The notes under the pieces: model-generated
What the model saw: the letters and a program-made list of their open reading frames with translations, nothing else
Databases searched by the model: none
Told to the model about the DNA's origin: nothing
Assembly: GCA_900163555.1 (NCBI GenBank)
Contig: FUHX01000041.1
Coordinates: 1-64,000, forward strand
Direction: 5' to 3'
Origin: Actinomycetales bacterium JB111
Lineage (GTDB): Bacteria > Actinomycetota > Actinomycetes > Actinomycetales > Actinomycetaceae
Length of the DNA stretch: 64,000 bases
Position numbers and translations under genes: made by a program
Shown here: piece after piece, positions 18,272-26,131 of the stretch
How positions within the stretch are numbered: the stretch's first letter is position 1
How the letters are laid out: every line of letters begins with the position of its first letter

Positions 18272-19196
18272 GGTGCGCCGCCTGCCGGTCCCGGACGGAC
18301 TCGCGGGCGAACGGGTCGACGCCGGCCTGTCACGGCTGCTGGGACTGTCGCGCACGCGCGCGGCCGACATCGCGGCCGACGGCGGGGTCCTGCTCGACGG
18401 CGCGCCGGTCGGCAAGTCCGACCGCCTGCACGCGGGCGCGTGGCTCGAGATCACGCTGCCCGAGCCGGAACGCCCGGCCGGCCCGGCGGAGCCCACTCCG
18501 GTCCCCGGGATGGCGATCGCGTACGAGGACGACGACATCGTCGTCGTGAACAAGCCCGTGGGGATCGCCGCGCACCCGTCGCCGGGCTGGGAGGGGCCGA
18601 CCGTCGTCGGCGCGCTCGCCGCGACCGGACGCCGCATCTCGACCTCGGGCGCCGCGGAGCGCCAGGGCGTCGTCCACCGGCTCGACGTCGGCACGTCCGG
18701 ACTCATGGTCGTCGCCAAGTCCGAGATCGCCTACAGCGTGCTCAAGCGGGCGTTCAAGGAGCGGACGGTCGACAAGACGTACCACGCCCTCGTGCAGGGC
18801 CAGATGGATCCCAGCGCCGGCACGATCGAGGCGCCCGTGGGCCGGGACCCGAGGTACAGCTACAAGATGGCCGTGGTGACCGACGGCAAGCACGCCGTCA
18901 CGCACTACGAGACGCTGGAGTCCATGCGTGGCGCGTCGCTCCTGCAGATCCATCTCGAGACCGGCCGCACCCACCAGATCCGCGTCCACGTCTCCGCCAT
19001 GCGCCACCCGTGCGTGGGGGACACGACGTACGGCGCGGACCCGACCCTCGGCGCCGAGCTGGGGCTGACCCGCCAGTGGCTGCACGCCGTGCACCTCGGC
19101 TTCGACCACCCGGTGACCGGCAGGCGGCTCGACGTCGAGTCCGAGTACCCCGACGACCTGCAGGCCGCGCTGGATCGGATGCGGGGCGAGTCGTGA
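18264..19196 (+). CDS. rluD: RluA-family 23S rRNA pseudouridine synthase
   Basis: A 310-residue pseudouridine synthase acting on RNA. The N-terminal S4 RNA-binding domain (about 15-70) is followed by the catalytic domain, with the active-site aspartate in [11 protein letters not shown] and the conserved GRTHQIRVH. It lies directly after lspA as in many bacteria. The family call is firm; the exact target uridines are assumed from RluD-type relatives. Confidence 0.88.
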   Translation: MAEVRRLPVPDGLAGERVDAGLSRLLGLSRTRAADIAADGGVLLDGAPVGKSDRLHAGAWLEITLPEPERPAGPAEPTPVPGMAIAYEDDDIVVVNKPVGIAAHPSPGWEGPTVVGALAATGRRISTSGAAERQGVVHRLDVGTSGLMVVAKSEIAYSVLKRAFKERTVDKTYHALVQGQMDPSAGTIEAPVGRDPRYSYKMAVVTDGKHAVTHYETLESMRGASLLQIHLETGRTHQIRVHVSAMRHPCVGDTTYGADPTLGAELGLTRQWLHAVHLGFDHPVTGRRLDVESEYPDDLQAALDRMRGES

Positions 19197-19672
19197 CCGG
19201 ACCCGGCGCGGACGGACTGTCCGTGACGGTCGTGACGAGCCGCGTCGAGCTCGAGGAGTGCTGGCGGATCCGGTTCGCCGTGTTCGTCGACGAGCAGGAC
19301 GTGCCCGCCGAGATGGAGGTCGACGACCTCGACACCGCCGTGACGACCACGCACGTCCTCGCCACCGTCGCGGGCTCGGCGGTGGCAACGGCACGCCTGC
19401 TGCCCGTCGAACCGGGGGTGGTCCGGATCGGCCGTGTCGCCGTGGCCCGCGAGGCGCGGGGGACCGGCGCGGGACGCGCCGTGATGGAGGCGCTGCACGA
19501 CGTGGCACTCGCCACGCACGCGGGTCCCGACGGCGGCGTGCGCGTCGACATCGAGGCTCAGGAGCACGCCATCCCGTTCTACTCGCGCCTCGGCTACGCG
19601 CTCGTCGACGACCGGCGCTACCTGGACGCCGGCATCTGGCACCGGGACATGGCCCTCGATCTTCCTCGCTGA
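19193..19672 (+). CDS. GNAT family N-acetyltransferase
   Basis: A 159-residue acetyltransferase from the GTG at 19193, which overlaps the rluD stop; the longer frame upstream is inside rluD. The GNAT fold is recognisable from [12 protein letters not shown], the acetyl-CoA loop [18 protein letters not shown], and the C-terminal PFYSRLGY. The substrate cannot be told from sequence. Its stop codon lies at the edge of a repeat array that follows. Confidence 0.85.
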   Translation: MTGPGADGLSVTVVTSRVELEECWRIRFAVFVDEQDVPAEMEVDDLDTAVTTTHVLATVAGSAVATARLLPVEPGVVRIGRVAVAREARGTGAGRAVMEALHDVALATHAGPDGGVRVDIEAQEHAIPFYSRLGYALVDDRRYLDAGIWHRDMALDLPR

Positions 19673-19794
19673 CCGCTGACGGCGGGTGTCGCTGACGGCC
19701 GGCCCGCTGACGGCCGGCCCGCTGACGGCGGACCCGCGGCACCGAACCCCGCGGCACCGAACCCCGCTGCACCGAACACCGCGACACGCCCGAC
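19667..19794. repeat. 15-bp periodic repeat array after the GNAT gene
   Basis: Starting over the GNAT stop codon, the heptamer CGCTGAC occurs at 19667 and 19674. A strict 15-base period follows: three units of the form CGCTGACGGCCGGCC (19690, 19705, 19720), then, in the same register, units of a second form CGCGGCACCGAACCC (19735, 19750, with degenerate copies at 19765 and 19780). The array fills most of the gap before dnaE. No gene is seen in it. Confidence 0.8.
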
Positions 19795-19851
19795 ACGCCG
19801 GGACCTGCTGCGCGGTGCTGGTCGGGGTCGGCGAGTGTCGGCGGAGGGACC

Positions 19852-19857
19852 TAGCCT
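19852..19857 (+). promoter_or_regulatory. -10 box (TAGCCT) for leaderless dnaE
   Basis: TAGCCT ends 6 bases before the dnaE ATG, and no Shine-Dalgarno sequence fits. Transcription would start at or next to the A of the start codon. Confidence 0.6.
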
Positions 19858-19863
19858 GGGGGC

Positions 19864-22800
19864 ATGGCTCCGTCAGTGAACCCCGAGGATTTCGTCCACC
19901 TCCACGTCCACACGGACTACTCGATGCTCGACGGGGCGGCGAAGATCAGCCAGCTCGTCGACGAGGCGGCGGACAAGGGGCAGAAGGCCGTCGCGATCAC
20001 GGACCACGGCTACGTCTTCGGCGCCTACGAGCTCTACGCGGCCGCCAAGAAGCGCGGGATCAAGCCGATCATCGGCGTCGAGGCGTACGTGACGCCCGGG
20101 ACCTCCCGCTTCGACAAGAAGACGCGCGTGCGGTGGGGCGAGGAGTGGCAGAAGTCCGACGACGTCTCCGCCTCCGGCGCGTACACGCACCTGACGATGC
20201 TCGCGCGGTCGACCGAGGGCATGCACAACCTCTTCCGGATGGCCTCGCACGCCTCCCTCGACGGGCAGATGGGCAAGTGGCCGCGGATGGACCGCGACCT
20301 GCTGCAGCAGTACTCGACCGGGCTCATCGCCTCCACGGGCTGCCCCTCCGGCGAGGTCCAGACCCGCCTGCGCCTGGGCCAGGTGGACGAGGCGGTCAAG
20401 GCCGCCGGCGAGCTGCAGGAGATCTTCGGCCGGGAGAACTTCTACGTCGAGATCATGGATCACGGCAACGAGTTCGAGAAGAAGACGATGCCGATGCTCT
20501 TCGACCTCGCCAAGCGCATCGACGCGCCGCTGCTCGCGACGAACGACTCGCACTACGTGACCGCCGACCAGCGCGCCGTGCAGGACGCCATGCTGTGCAT
20601 CAACAGCGGCAGCACGATGGACGACCCGAACCGCTTCAAGTTCGACGGCACGGGCTACTACCTGCGCTCCGCCCAGGAGATGTGGGACCTGTTCGCCGAC
20701 CACCCGGACGCCGTCCGGAACACGCTGCTCGTCGCCGAGCAGTGCGACGTCCAGTTCCACACGGCCGCGGACGGCGCGAACTTCATGCCGAGGTTCGACG
20801 TGCCGCCCGGCGAGGACGAGCACTCCTGGTTCATCAAGGAGGTCGAGAAGGGCCTGGAGTACCGGTACCCCGACGGCATCCCGGACCACGTGCGCAAGCA
20901 GGCCGAGTACGAGGTCGGCGTCATCACCCAGATGGGCTTCCCCGGCTACTTCCTCGTCGTCGCGGACTTCATCAACTGGGCCAAGGAGAACGGCATCCGC
21001 GTGGGTCCGGGCCGTGGGTCCGGCGCGGGATCGATGGTCGCGTACGCGCTGCGGATCACGGACCTCGACCCGCTCGTGCACGGGCTCATCTTCGAGCGGT
21101 TCCTGAACCCGGACCGCGTCTCCATGCCCGACTTCGACGTGGACTTCGACGAGCGCCGGCGTGGCGAGGTCATCGACTACGTCGTGCGCAAGTACGGCGA
21201 CGACCGTGTCGCCCAGGTCGTCACCTACGGCGTCATCAAGTCCAAGCAGGCACTCAAGGACTCCGCCCGCGTACTCGGCTACCCGTTCGCGATGGGGGAG
21301 AAGCTGACCAAGGCGATGCCCCCCGCCATCATGGCCAAGGACATCCCACTCGGCGACATCGAGAACCCGAGCTCCAAGCGGTACGCCGAGGCGGGGGAGT
21401 TCCGCTCGGTCGTCGCCGCGGACCCGGACGCCAAGCGCGTGTTCGAGATGGCGCAGGGCCTCGAGGGGCTGACCCGTCAGTGGGGCGTGCACGCCTGCGC
21501 GGTCATCATGTCCAGCGCGCCGCTGACAGACGTCATCCCGGTCATGCGGCACCCGCGCGACGAGTACATCCTCACGCAGTTCGACTACCCCACGTGCGAG
21601 GGGCTCGGCCTGCTGAAGATGGACTTCCTCGGCCTGCGCAACCTCACGGTGCTCGACGACGCGATCCGGAACATCGAGCGCAACGGCAAGGAGCCGGTCG
21701 ATCTCGAGCACCTCGAGCTCGACGACAGGAGGACGTACGAGCTGCTCGCCCGCGGCGACTCCCTCGGCGTGTTCCAGCTCGACGGTGGCGGCATGCGCAC
21801 CCTGCTGCGGCAGATGAAGCCGGACAACTTCGAGGACATCTCCGCCGTCGGCGCGCTGTACCGGCCCGGCCCGATGGGCGCGAACTCGCACACGAACTAC
21901 GCGCTGCGCAAGAACGGCCTGCAGAAGGTTGAGCCGATCCACCCTGAGCTGGAGGAGCCGCTCGCCGACATCCTCGACACGACCTACGGCCTGATCGTCT
22001 ACCAGGAGCAGGTCATGGCCATCGCCCAGAAGGTCGCCGGGTACACGCTCGGCCAGGCGGACCTGCTCCGCCGCGCGATGGGCAAGAAGAAGAAGGCGGA
22101 GCTGGACAAGCAGTTCGCCGCCTTCGAGGCCGGGATGCTCGAGCGCGGCTACAGCAAGACCGCGGTCGACACCCTGTGGGGCATCCTCCTGCCGTTCTCC
22201 GACTACGCGTTCAACAAGGCGCACTCCGCCGCCTACGGGCTCGTCTCGTACTGGACCGCATACCTCAAGGCCCACTACCCGGTCGAGTACATGGCCGCGC
22301 TGCTCACAAACTCCCAGGAGAACAAGGACCGCCTCGGCCTGTACCTCGCGGAGTGCCGGCACATGGGCATCACCGTCCAGGCGCCGGACGTCAGCACGTC
22401 GGCCGCCGACTTCACGCCGGTCGGCGAGGAGATCAAGGTCGGGCTCGGCGCCGTCCGCAACGTCGGCGCGAACGTCGTCGCCGGGATCATCAGCGCGCGC
22501 GAGGGGAAGGGCGAGTTCACGTCCTTCCAGGACTTCCTCGACAAGGTGCCGGCCGTCGTCTGCAACAAGCGGACGATCGAGTCGCTCATCAAGGCCGGGG
22601 CGTTCGACACGCTCGGTCACACGCGGCGCGCCCTTGTGGCGCGGCACGAGGAGGCCGTGGACGCGGTCGTCGACGTCAAGCGCAACGAGGCGCACGGCCA
22701 GTTCGACCTCTTCGCGGCGGTCGGTGGGGACGAGGCGTCCTTCGACATCGAGATCCCGGACCTGCCCGAGTGGGACAAGCGGGAGAAGCTCGCCTTCGAG

Positions 22801-23424
22801 CGGCACATGCTCGGCCTGTACGTCTCCGACCACCCGCTCGCGGGGCTCGAGGGCTCGCTCGGGCAGCACGCCGATACGCAGATCACCGACCTCACCGGCG
22901 CGAACGAGGAGGGAAACGTGGACGGGCGCCGGTGCACGATCGCGGGCCTGGTGACCTCCGTGCAGCGCAAGCTCACCAAGCAGGGCAACCCGTGGGCGAT
23001 CGCCACCGTCGAGGACCTCGGCGGCTCGATCGAGGTCATGTTCTTCCCGCAGTCGTACGTGGGGATCTCCCACGCGCTCGCGGAGGACACGATCGTGGCG
23101 GTCAAGGGGCGGGCGTCGGTGCGGGACGACCAGGTCCAGATCGTCGCGGACTCGATGTCGATGCCGAACCTCCAGGACGCCTCCGGCCCGCTCACCCTTC
23201 ACCTGCCCGCGCACCGGGTGAGACCGCCGCTCATCGAGCGGCTCCGCTCGGTGCTCAGCGAGCACCCGGGAACGTCCGAGGTGCGCATGGTGGTCGAGGA
23301 GTCGGCCGTGCACACGGTCCTGTCGCTGGCCGACAAGTTCCGGGTCGAGCCGTCGCCCGCGCTGTTCGGCGACCTCAAGGCTCTCCTCGGTCCGGGATGC
23401 CTCGGTCCGGTGGTCGCGGCATGA
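19864..23424 (+). CDS. dnaE: DNA polymerase III alpha subunit (DnaE)
   Basis: Replicative polymerase of 1186 residues. The N-terminal PHP domain keeps its histidine-rich metal site (HLHVHTDYSMLDG), which in actinobacterial DnaE1 is a proofreading exonuclease. The polymerase core has the catalytic aspartates in PDFDVDFDERRR. A helix-hairpin-helix region and an OB domain follow (about 1000-1090), then the tau-binding tail. The start lies directly behind a -10 box. Its TGA overlaps the ATG of the next gene. Confidence 0.96.
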   Translation: MAPSVNPEDFVHLHVHTDYSMLDGAAKISQLVDEAADKGQKAVAITDHGYVFGAYELYAAAKKRGIKPIIGVEAYVTPGTSRFDKKTRVRWGEEWQKSDDVSASGAYTHLTMLARSTEGMHNLFRMASHASLDGQMGKWPRMDRDLLQQYSTGLIASTGCPSGEVQTRLRLGQVDEAVKAAGELQEIFGRENFYVEIMDHGNEFEKKTMPMLFDLAKRIDAPLLATNDSHYVTADQRAVQDAMLCINSGSTMDDPNRFKFDGTGYYLRSAQEMWDLFADHPDAVRNTLLVAEQCDVQFHTAADGANFMPRFDVPPGEDEHSWFIKEVEKGLEYRYPDGIPDHVRKQAEYEVGVITQMGFPGYFLVVADFINWAKENGIRVGPGRGSGAGSMVAYALRITDLDPLVHGLIFERFLNPDRVSMPDFDVDFDERRRGEVIDYVVRKYGDDRVAQVVTYGVIKSKQALKDSARVLGYPFAMGEKLTKAMPPAIMAKDIPLGDIENPSSKRYAEAGEFRSVVAADPDAKRVFEMAQGLEGLTRQWGVHACAVIMSSAPLTDVIPVMRHPRDEYILTQFDYPTCEGLGLLKMDFLGLRNLTVLDDAIRNIERNGKEPVDLEHLELDDRRTYELLARGDSLGVFQLDGGGMRTLLRQMKPDNFEDISAVGALYRPGPMGANSHTNYALRKNGLQKVEPIHPELEEPLADILDTTYGLIVYQEQVMAIAQKVAGYTLGQADLLRRAMGKKKKAELDKQFAAFEAGMLERGYSKTAVDTLWGILLPFSDYAFNKAHSAAYGLVSYWTAYLKAHYPVEYMAALLTNSQENKDRLGLYLAECRHMGITVQAPDVSTSAADFTPVGEEIKVGLGAVRNVGANVVAGIISAREGKGEFTSFQDFLDKVPAVVCNKRTIESLIKAGAFDTLGHTRRALVARHEEAVDAVVDVKRNEAHGQFDLFAAVGGDEASFDIEIPDLPEWDKREKLAFERHMLGLYVSDHPLAGLEGSLGQHADTQITDLTGANEEGNVDGRRCTIAGLVTSVQRKLTKQGNPWAIATVEDLGGSIEVMFFPQSYVGISHALAEDTIVAVKGRASVRDDQVQIVADSMSMPNLQDASGPLTLHLPAHRVRPPLIERLRSVLSEHPGTSEVRMVVEESAVHTVLSLADKFRVEPSPALFGDLKALLGPGCLGPVVAA

Positions 23425-24005
23425 GCGAGGAGTCCTCGCCCGCGACCGACGCGTCACGGGCGTGGCACGCCCTCGTCGATCCCGACGAGCTCGGTTCGCT
23501 GCATCGGACGGCCGAGTTGATCACCCTCGTCCAGCAGCGGGACTGGCCGATCGATCCGGCCGTGCTGTGGGTAGCGCTCACCAGGGCGGAGCCGCTGGCC
23601 GCGTGGCTCGGCAGGCCCGACGCCGACCTCGGCCCGGGCGCGAAGGTCGCGATCGCCCAGAGCGAGGACGCGTCGGTGGGTGCCCAGGTCGTCGAGTGGC
23701 AGCCCGGCGGGAGGATCCTGCTCGAGTGGCGCGCTCCGGGGGAGGACGTCGCGTGGGTCGACCTCGCGATGGAGCCCGTGGTCGCCGCAGACTCACCGCG
23801 CACGCGGCTGCGGCTGTCCTACGTCGCGGCGGACGAGGCGCAGGTGCGCTCGGCCGCGGTCGCGTGGCTGTCGTTCCTCGACGTGCTCGGCGAGATCACG
23901 GGTGCCGTGCCGGTGCCCCCGGACTCGACCCCGGCGCTGCGTTCGATCGAGCGGATGGCGATCGCCGCCCAGGTCATCGAGAGCGTACCGATCCAGGAAC
24001 GGTGA
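23421..24005 (+). CDS. Unrecognised SRPBCC-like (AHSA1-type) protein
   Basis: A 194-residue acidic protein whose ATG overlaps the dnaE stop in an ATGA arrangement. It has no signal peptide or membrane segment. The pattern of WxxLT...PLAxWLG, then a strand-rich middle (GGRILLEWRAPGED), then a C-terminal helix, resembles START/SRPBCC proteins such as the AHSA1 family; this is a weak structural guess. Coupling to dnaE suggests shared expression, not necessarily shared function. Confidence 0.6.
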   Translation: MSEESSPATDASRAWHALVDPDELGSLHRTAELITLVQQRDWPIDPAVLWVALTRAEPLAAWLGRPDADLGPGAKVAIAQSEDASVGAQVVEWQPGGRILLEWRAPGEDVAWVDLAMEPVVAADSPRTRLRLSYVAADEAQVRSAAVAWLSFLDVLGEITGAVPVPPDSTPALRSIERMAIAAQVIESVPIQER

Positions 24006-24019
24006 CGATCGAGGCGTGA

Positions 24020-24142
24020 CGTCGGAGCGGTGCCGACTGGGTGGTGACCCGGGAGCAGTGCGTCGGAGCGGTGCCGACCGTGTGGTGACCCGGGAGCAGT
24101 GCGTCGGAGCGGTGCCGACCGGGTGGTGACCCGGGAGCAGTG
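24020..24142. repeat. Three tandem copies of a 41-bp unit
   Basis: Perfectly phased units begin at 24020, 24061 and 24102, each opening with CGTCGGAGCGGTGCCGAC and ending in CCCGGGAGCAGTG. They differ only at one or two positions near base 20 of the unit. The array starts 15 bases after the stop codon of the preceding gene. It contains no open frame worth calling. Confidence 0.9.
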
Positions 24143-24222
24143 ACGTCCCAGGCGCGACGAACGCCGTGGCTGACGTCGCGTCGCGCGGGCGCGACGGGCC
24201 CGTCGCCCGACGGCCCGCTGAC

Positions 24223-24468
24223 CTACGCCGCGCCGCCCTCGGCCTCGACGCGGACGGACTCCACGCCGGAGGCGGTGCGCACGGAGATGACCTCGCCGCC
24301 GTGCAGCTGACGGCCGCGGCGCGTGTCGACCTCCCCGTCGACCGTGACGTCCTCGGCCGCGAGCAGGTCGCGGGCGTCGGCACCGGTGTCCGCGATGCCG
24401 GTGATCTGGAGCAGCTGTCCGAGCCGGACGGGCACGCGGACGGTCACAGGGGTGGGTTGAGCGGTCAT
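24223..24468 (-). CDS. S4-domain RNA-binding protein (YbcJ/YaaA type)
   Basis: An 81-residue protein that is almost entirely one S4 RNA-binding fold: [10 protein letters not shown], then [18 protein letters not shown], the usual signature of the small YaaA/YbcJ group. Such proteins are thought to bind structured RNA or ribosomal particles. The start ATG follows GGAGG on the minus strand; the longer open frame behind it spans hisD and is rejected. It is divergent from hisD across 81 bases. Confidence 0.85.
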   Translation of the reverse strand: MTAQPTPVTVRVPVRLGQLLQITGIADTGADARDLLAAEDVTVDGEVDTRRGRQLHGGEVISVRTASGVESVRVEAEGGAA

Positions 24469-24536
24469 GCGCCCATCCTCCCATCCGCGCGATCTCATCC
24501 CGCCGGGGCCCCGCACGCCGCCGCGGGTGCGCGCCG

Positions 24537-24542
24537 TACGCT
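24537..24542 (+). promoter_or_regulatory. -10 box (TACGCT) for leaderless hisD
   Basis: TACGCT ends 7 bases before the hisD ATG and there is no ribosome-binding site. This predicts a leaderless message. Confidence 0.6.
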
Positions 24543-24549
24543 GGGCGCC

Positions 24550-25887
24550 ATGCTGCGTCGGATTGACCTGAGGGGCCGTGACCTGAGCCGCGCCGAGCTC
24601 GCGGATACGCTTCCGCGCGCCGAGGTGGACGTCGCGTCCGCCGCGGAGGTCGTGCGCCCGATCCTCGACGACGTCAGGGACCGCGGAGCGGTCGCCGTCC
24701 GCGACGCCGCCGAGCGCCTCGACGGCATCCGCCCGGAGCACCTGCGGGTGCCTGCGGAGGCCCTGACCTCGGCCCTCGAGGGGCTCGATCCGTCGGTCCG
24801 CGCGGCACTGAGCCGCGCGGCGGAGCACCTGCGCGCCGGCCACGCCGCCCAGGTTCCCGCGGACAGGTCCACCGAGATCACGCCCGGCGGCGTCGTGCAC
24901 CAGCGGTGGCTCCCGGTGCGCCGCGTGGGCCTGTACGCGCCGGGCGGCCTGGCCGTGTACCCCTCGAGCGTGATGATGAACGTCGTCGCCGCACAGTCGG
25001 CGGGCGTCGAGGAGCTCGCCGTCGTCTCTCCGCCGCAGGCGGCGTTCGACGGGCTGCCGCACCCGACGATCCTCGCGGCCTGCGCCCTGCTCGGCGTGAC
25101 CGAGGTGTACGCCGCCGGCGGCGCCCAGGCCATCGGTCTGCTCGCCTACGGCGCTGCGGGCGAGGAGGGCACCCCCGACGACGCCGTGCTCGCCGAGCCG
25201 GTCGACGTCGTCACCGGACCGGGCAACGTCTACGTGGCGGCCGCCAAGCGCCTCGTGCACGGACTGGTCGGGATCGACGCCGAGGCGGGGACCACCGAGA
25301 TCGCCGTCCTCGCGGACGCGAGCGCGGACCCGCTGCACGTCGCGGCGGACCTGCTCAGCCAGGCCGAGCACGACCCGGCCGCGGCCAGCGTGCTCATCAC
25401 GGCGGACGAGGACTTCGCGAACGAGGTCGACGCCCAGCTCGAGGGCCTGGCCGCCTCCACGCGCCACGCCGAGCGCGTGGCGACGGCCCTCGGTGGCCGG
25501 CAGTCCGCGATCGTGCTCGTCGACGACCTCGACGCCGGCGTGCGCGTGGCCGACGCCTACGCGGCCGAGCACCTCGAGGTGCAGACCGAGGACGCCGCGG
25601 CCGTCGCCGGGCGGATCCGCAGCGCGGGCGCGATCTTCGTGGGCGGCTACTCGCCGGTCCCGTTGGGCGACTACCTGGCCGGGTCGAACCACGTGCTCCC
25701 CACCGCCGGGACCGCCCGCTTCGCCTCGGGGCTGTCGGTGATGGCTTACCTCAAGCCGGTCCAGGTCATCGAGTACACGAAGGACGCGCTTGCCGCCGAG
25801 GCGCCGTACGTGCGCGCGTTCGCCGAGGCAGAGGATCTGCCCGCGCACGCGGACGCGGTCAACGTCCGCCGGTTCTCCAGCAGGTAG
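24550..25887 (+). CDS. hisD: Histidinol dehydrogenase
   Basis: Zn-dependent enzyme (445 residues) that carries out the last two oxidations of histidine synthesis. Family landmarks include [17 protein letters not shown], the NAD loop [25 protein letters not shown], and the C-terminal [10 protein letters not shown] and GSNHVLPT segments. The ATG at 24550 is chosen because a -10 box lies just before it. In most relatives hisC follows at once; here a 6.5-kb block of other genes separates them. Confidence 0.96.
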   Translation: MLRRIDLRGRDLSRAELADTLPRAEVDVASAAEVVRPILDDVRDRGAVAVRDAAERLDGIRPEHLRVPAEALTSALEGLDPSVRAALSRAAEHLRAGHAAQVPADRSTEITPGGVVHQRWLPVRRVGLYAPGGLAVYPSSVMMNVVAAQSAGVEELAVVSPPQAAFDGLPHPTILAACALLGVTEVYAAGGAQAIGLLAYGAAGEEGTPDDAVLAEPVDVVTGPGNVYVAAAKRLVHGLVGIDAEAGTTEIAVLADASADPLHVAADLLSQAEHDPAAASVLITADEDFANEVDAQLEGLAASTRHAERVATALGGRQSAIVLVDDLDAGVRVADAYAAEHLEVQTEDAAAVAGRIRSAGAIFVGGYSPVPLGDYLAGSNHVLPTAGTARFASGLSVMAYLKPVQVIEYTKDALAAEAPYVRAFAEAEDLPAHADAVNVRRFSSR

Positions 25888-26023
25888 ACCGGCCGCCGCC
25901 GTGGGGCGCGCACACGCGCGCCCCGGGCGGGTGCGGACCAGCCCCCGCCGGGCGGGCGCCTGGCCCCGCGCGGCCCGCGGCATGCCCGTCCGCCAAGCGG
26001 CGTACTGCGGGCCTGCGGGCCCT

Positions 26024-26131
26024 CCCTCCCTCCGCTCCGCGCACGGCAGGCCCTCCCTCCGCTCTGCGCACGGCAGGCCCTCCCTCCGCTCTGCGCACGG
26101 CGGGCCCTCCCTCCGCTCAGCGCACGGCGAG
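26024..26131. repeat. Four tandem 27-bp units ending over the recQ stop codon
   Basis: Units begin at 26024, 26051, 26078 and 26105, each starting CCCTCCCTCCGCTC and containing GCGCACGGC. The last unit overlaps the recQ stop codon (26117-26119) and its final codons, so the array looks like repeated duplication of the gene's 3' end. Period 27 is a multiple of three, so the minus strand stays open in another frame, but that is a by-product. The rest of the 25888-26023 gap holds nothing I recognise. Confidence 0.85.

Noticed and set aside
19873-23457. Long open frame antisense to dnaE
   Set aside because: High-GC DNA leaves the antisense frame open. Its product is Arg/Val/Asp-rich without any family pattern.
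26024-26131. Possible CRISPR array
   Set aside because: The units are directly adjacent with no variable spacers, and there are no cas genes in the window.
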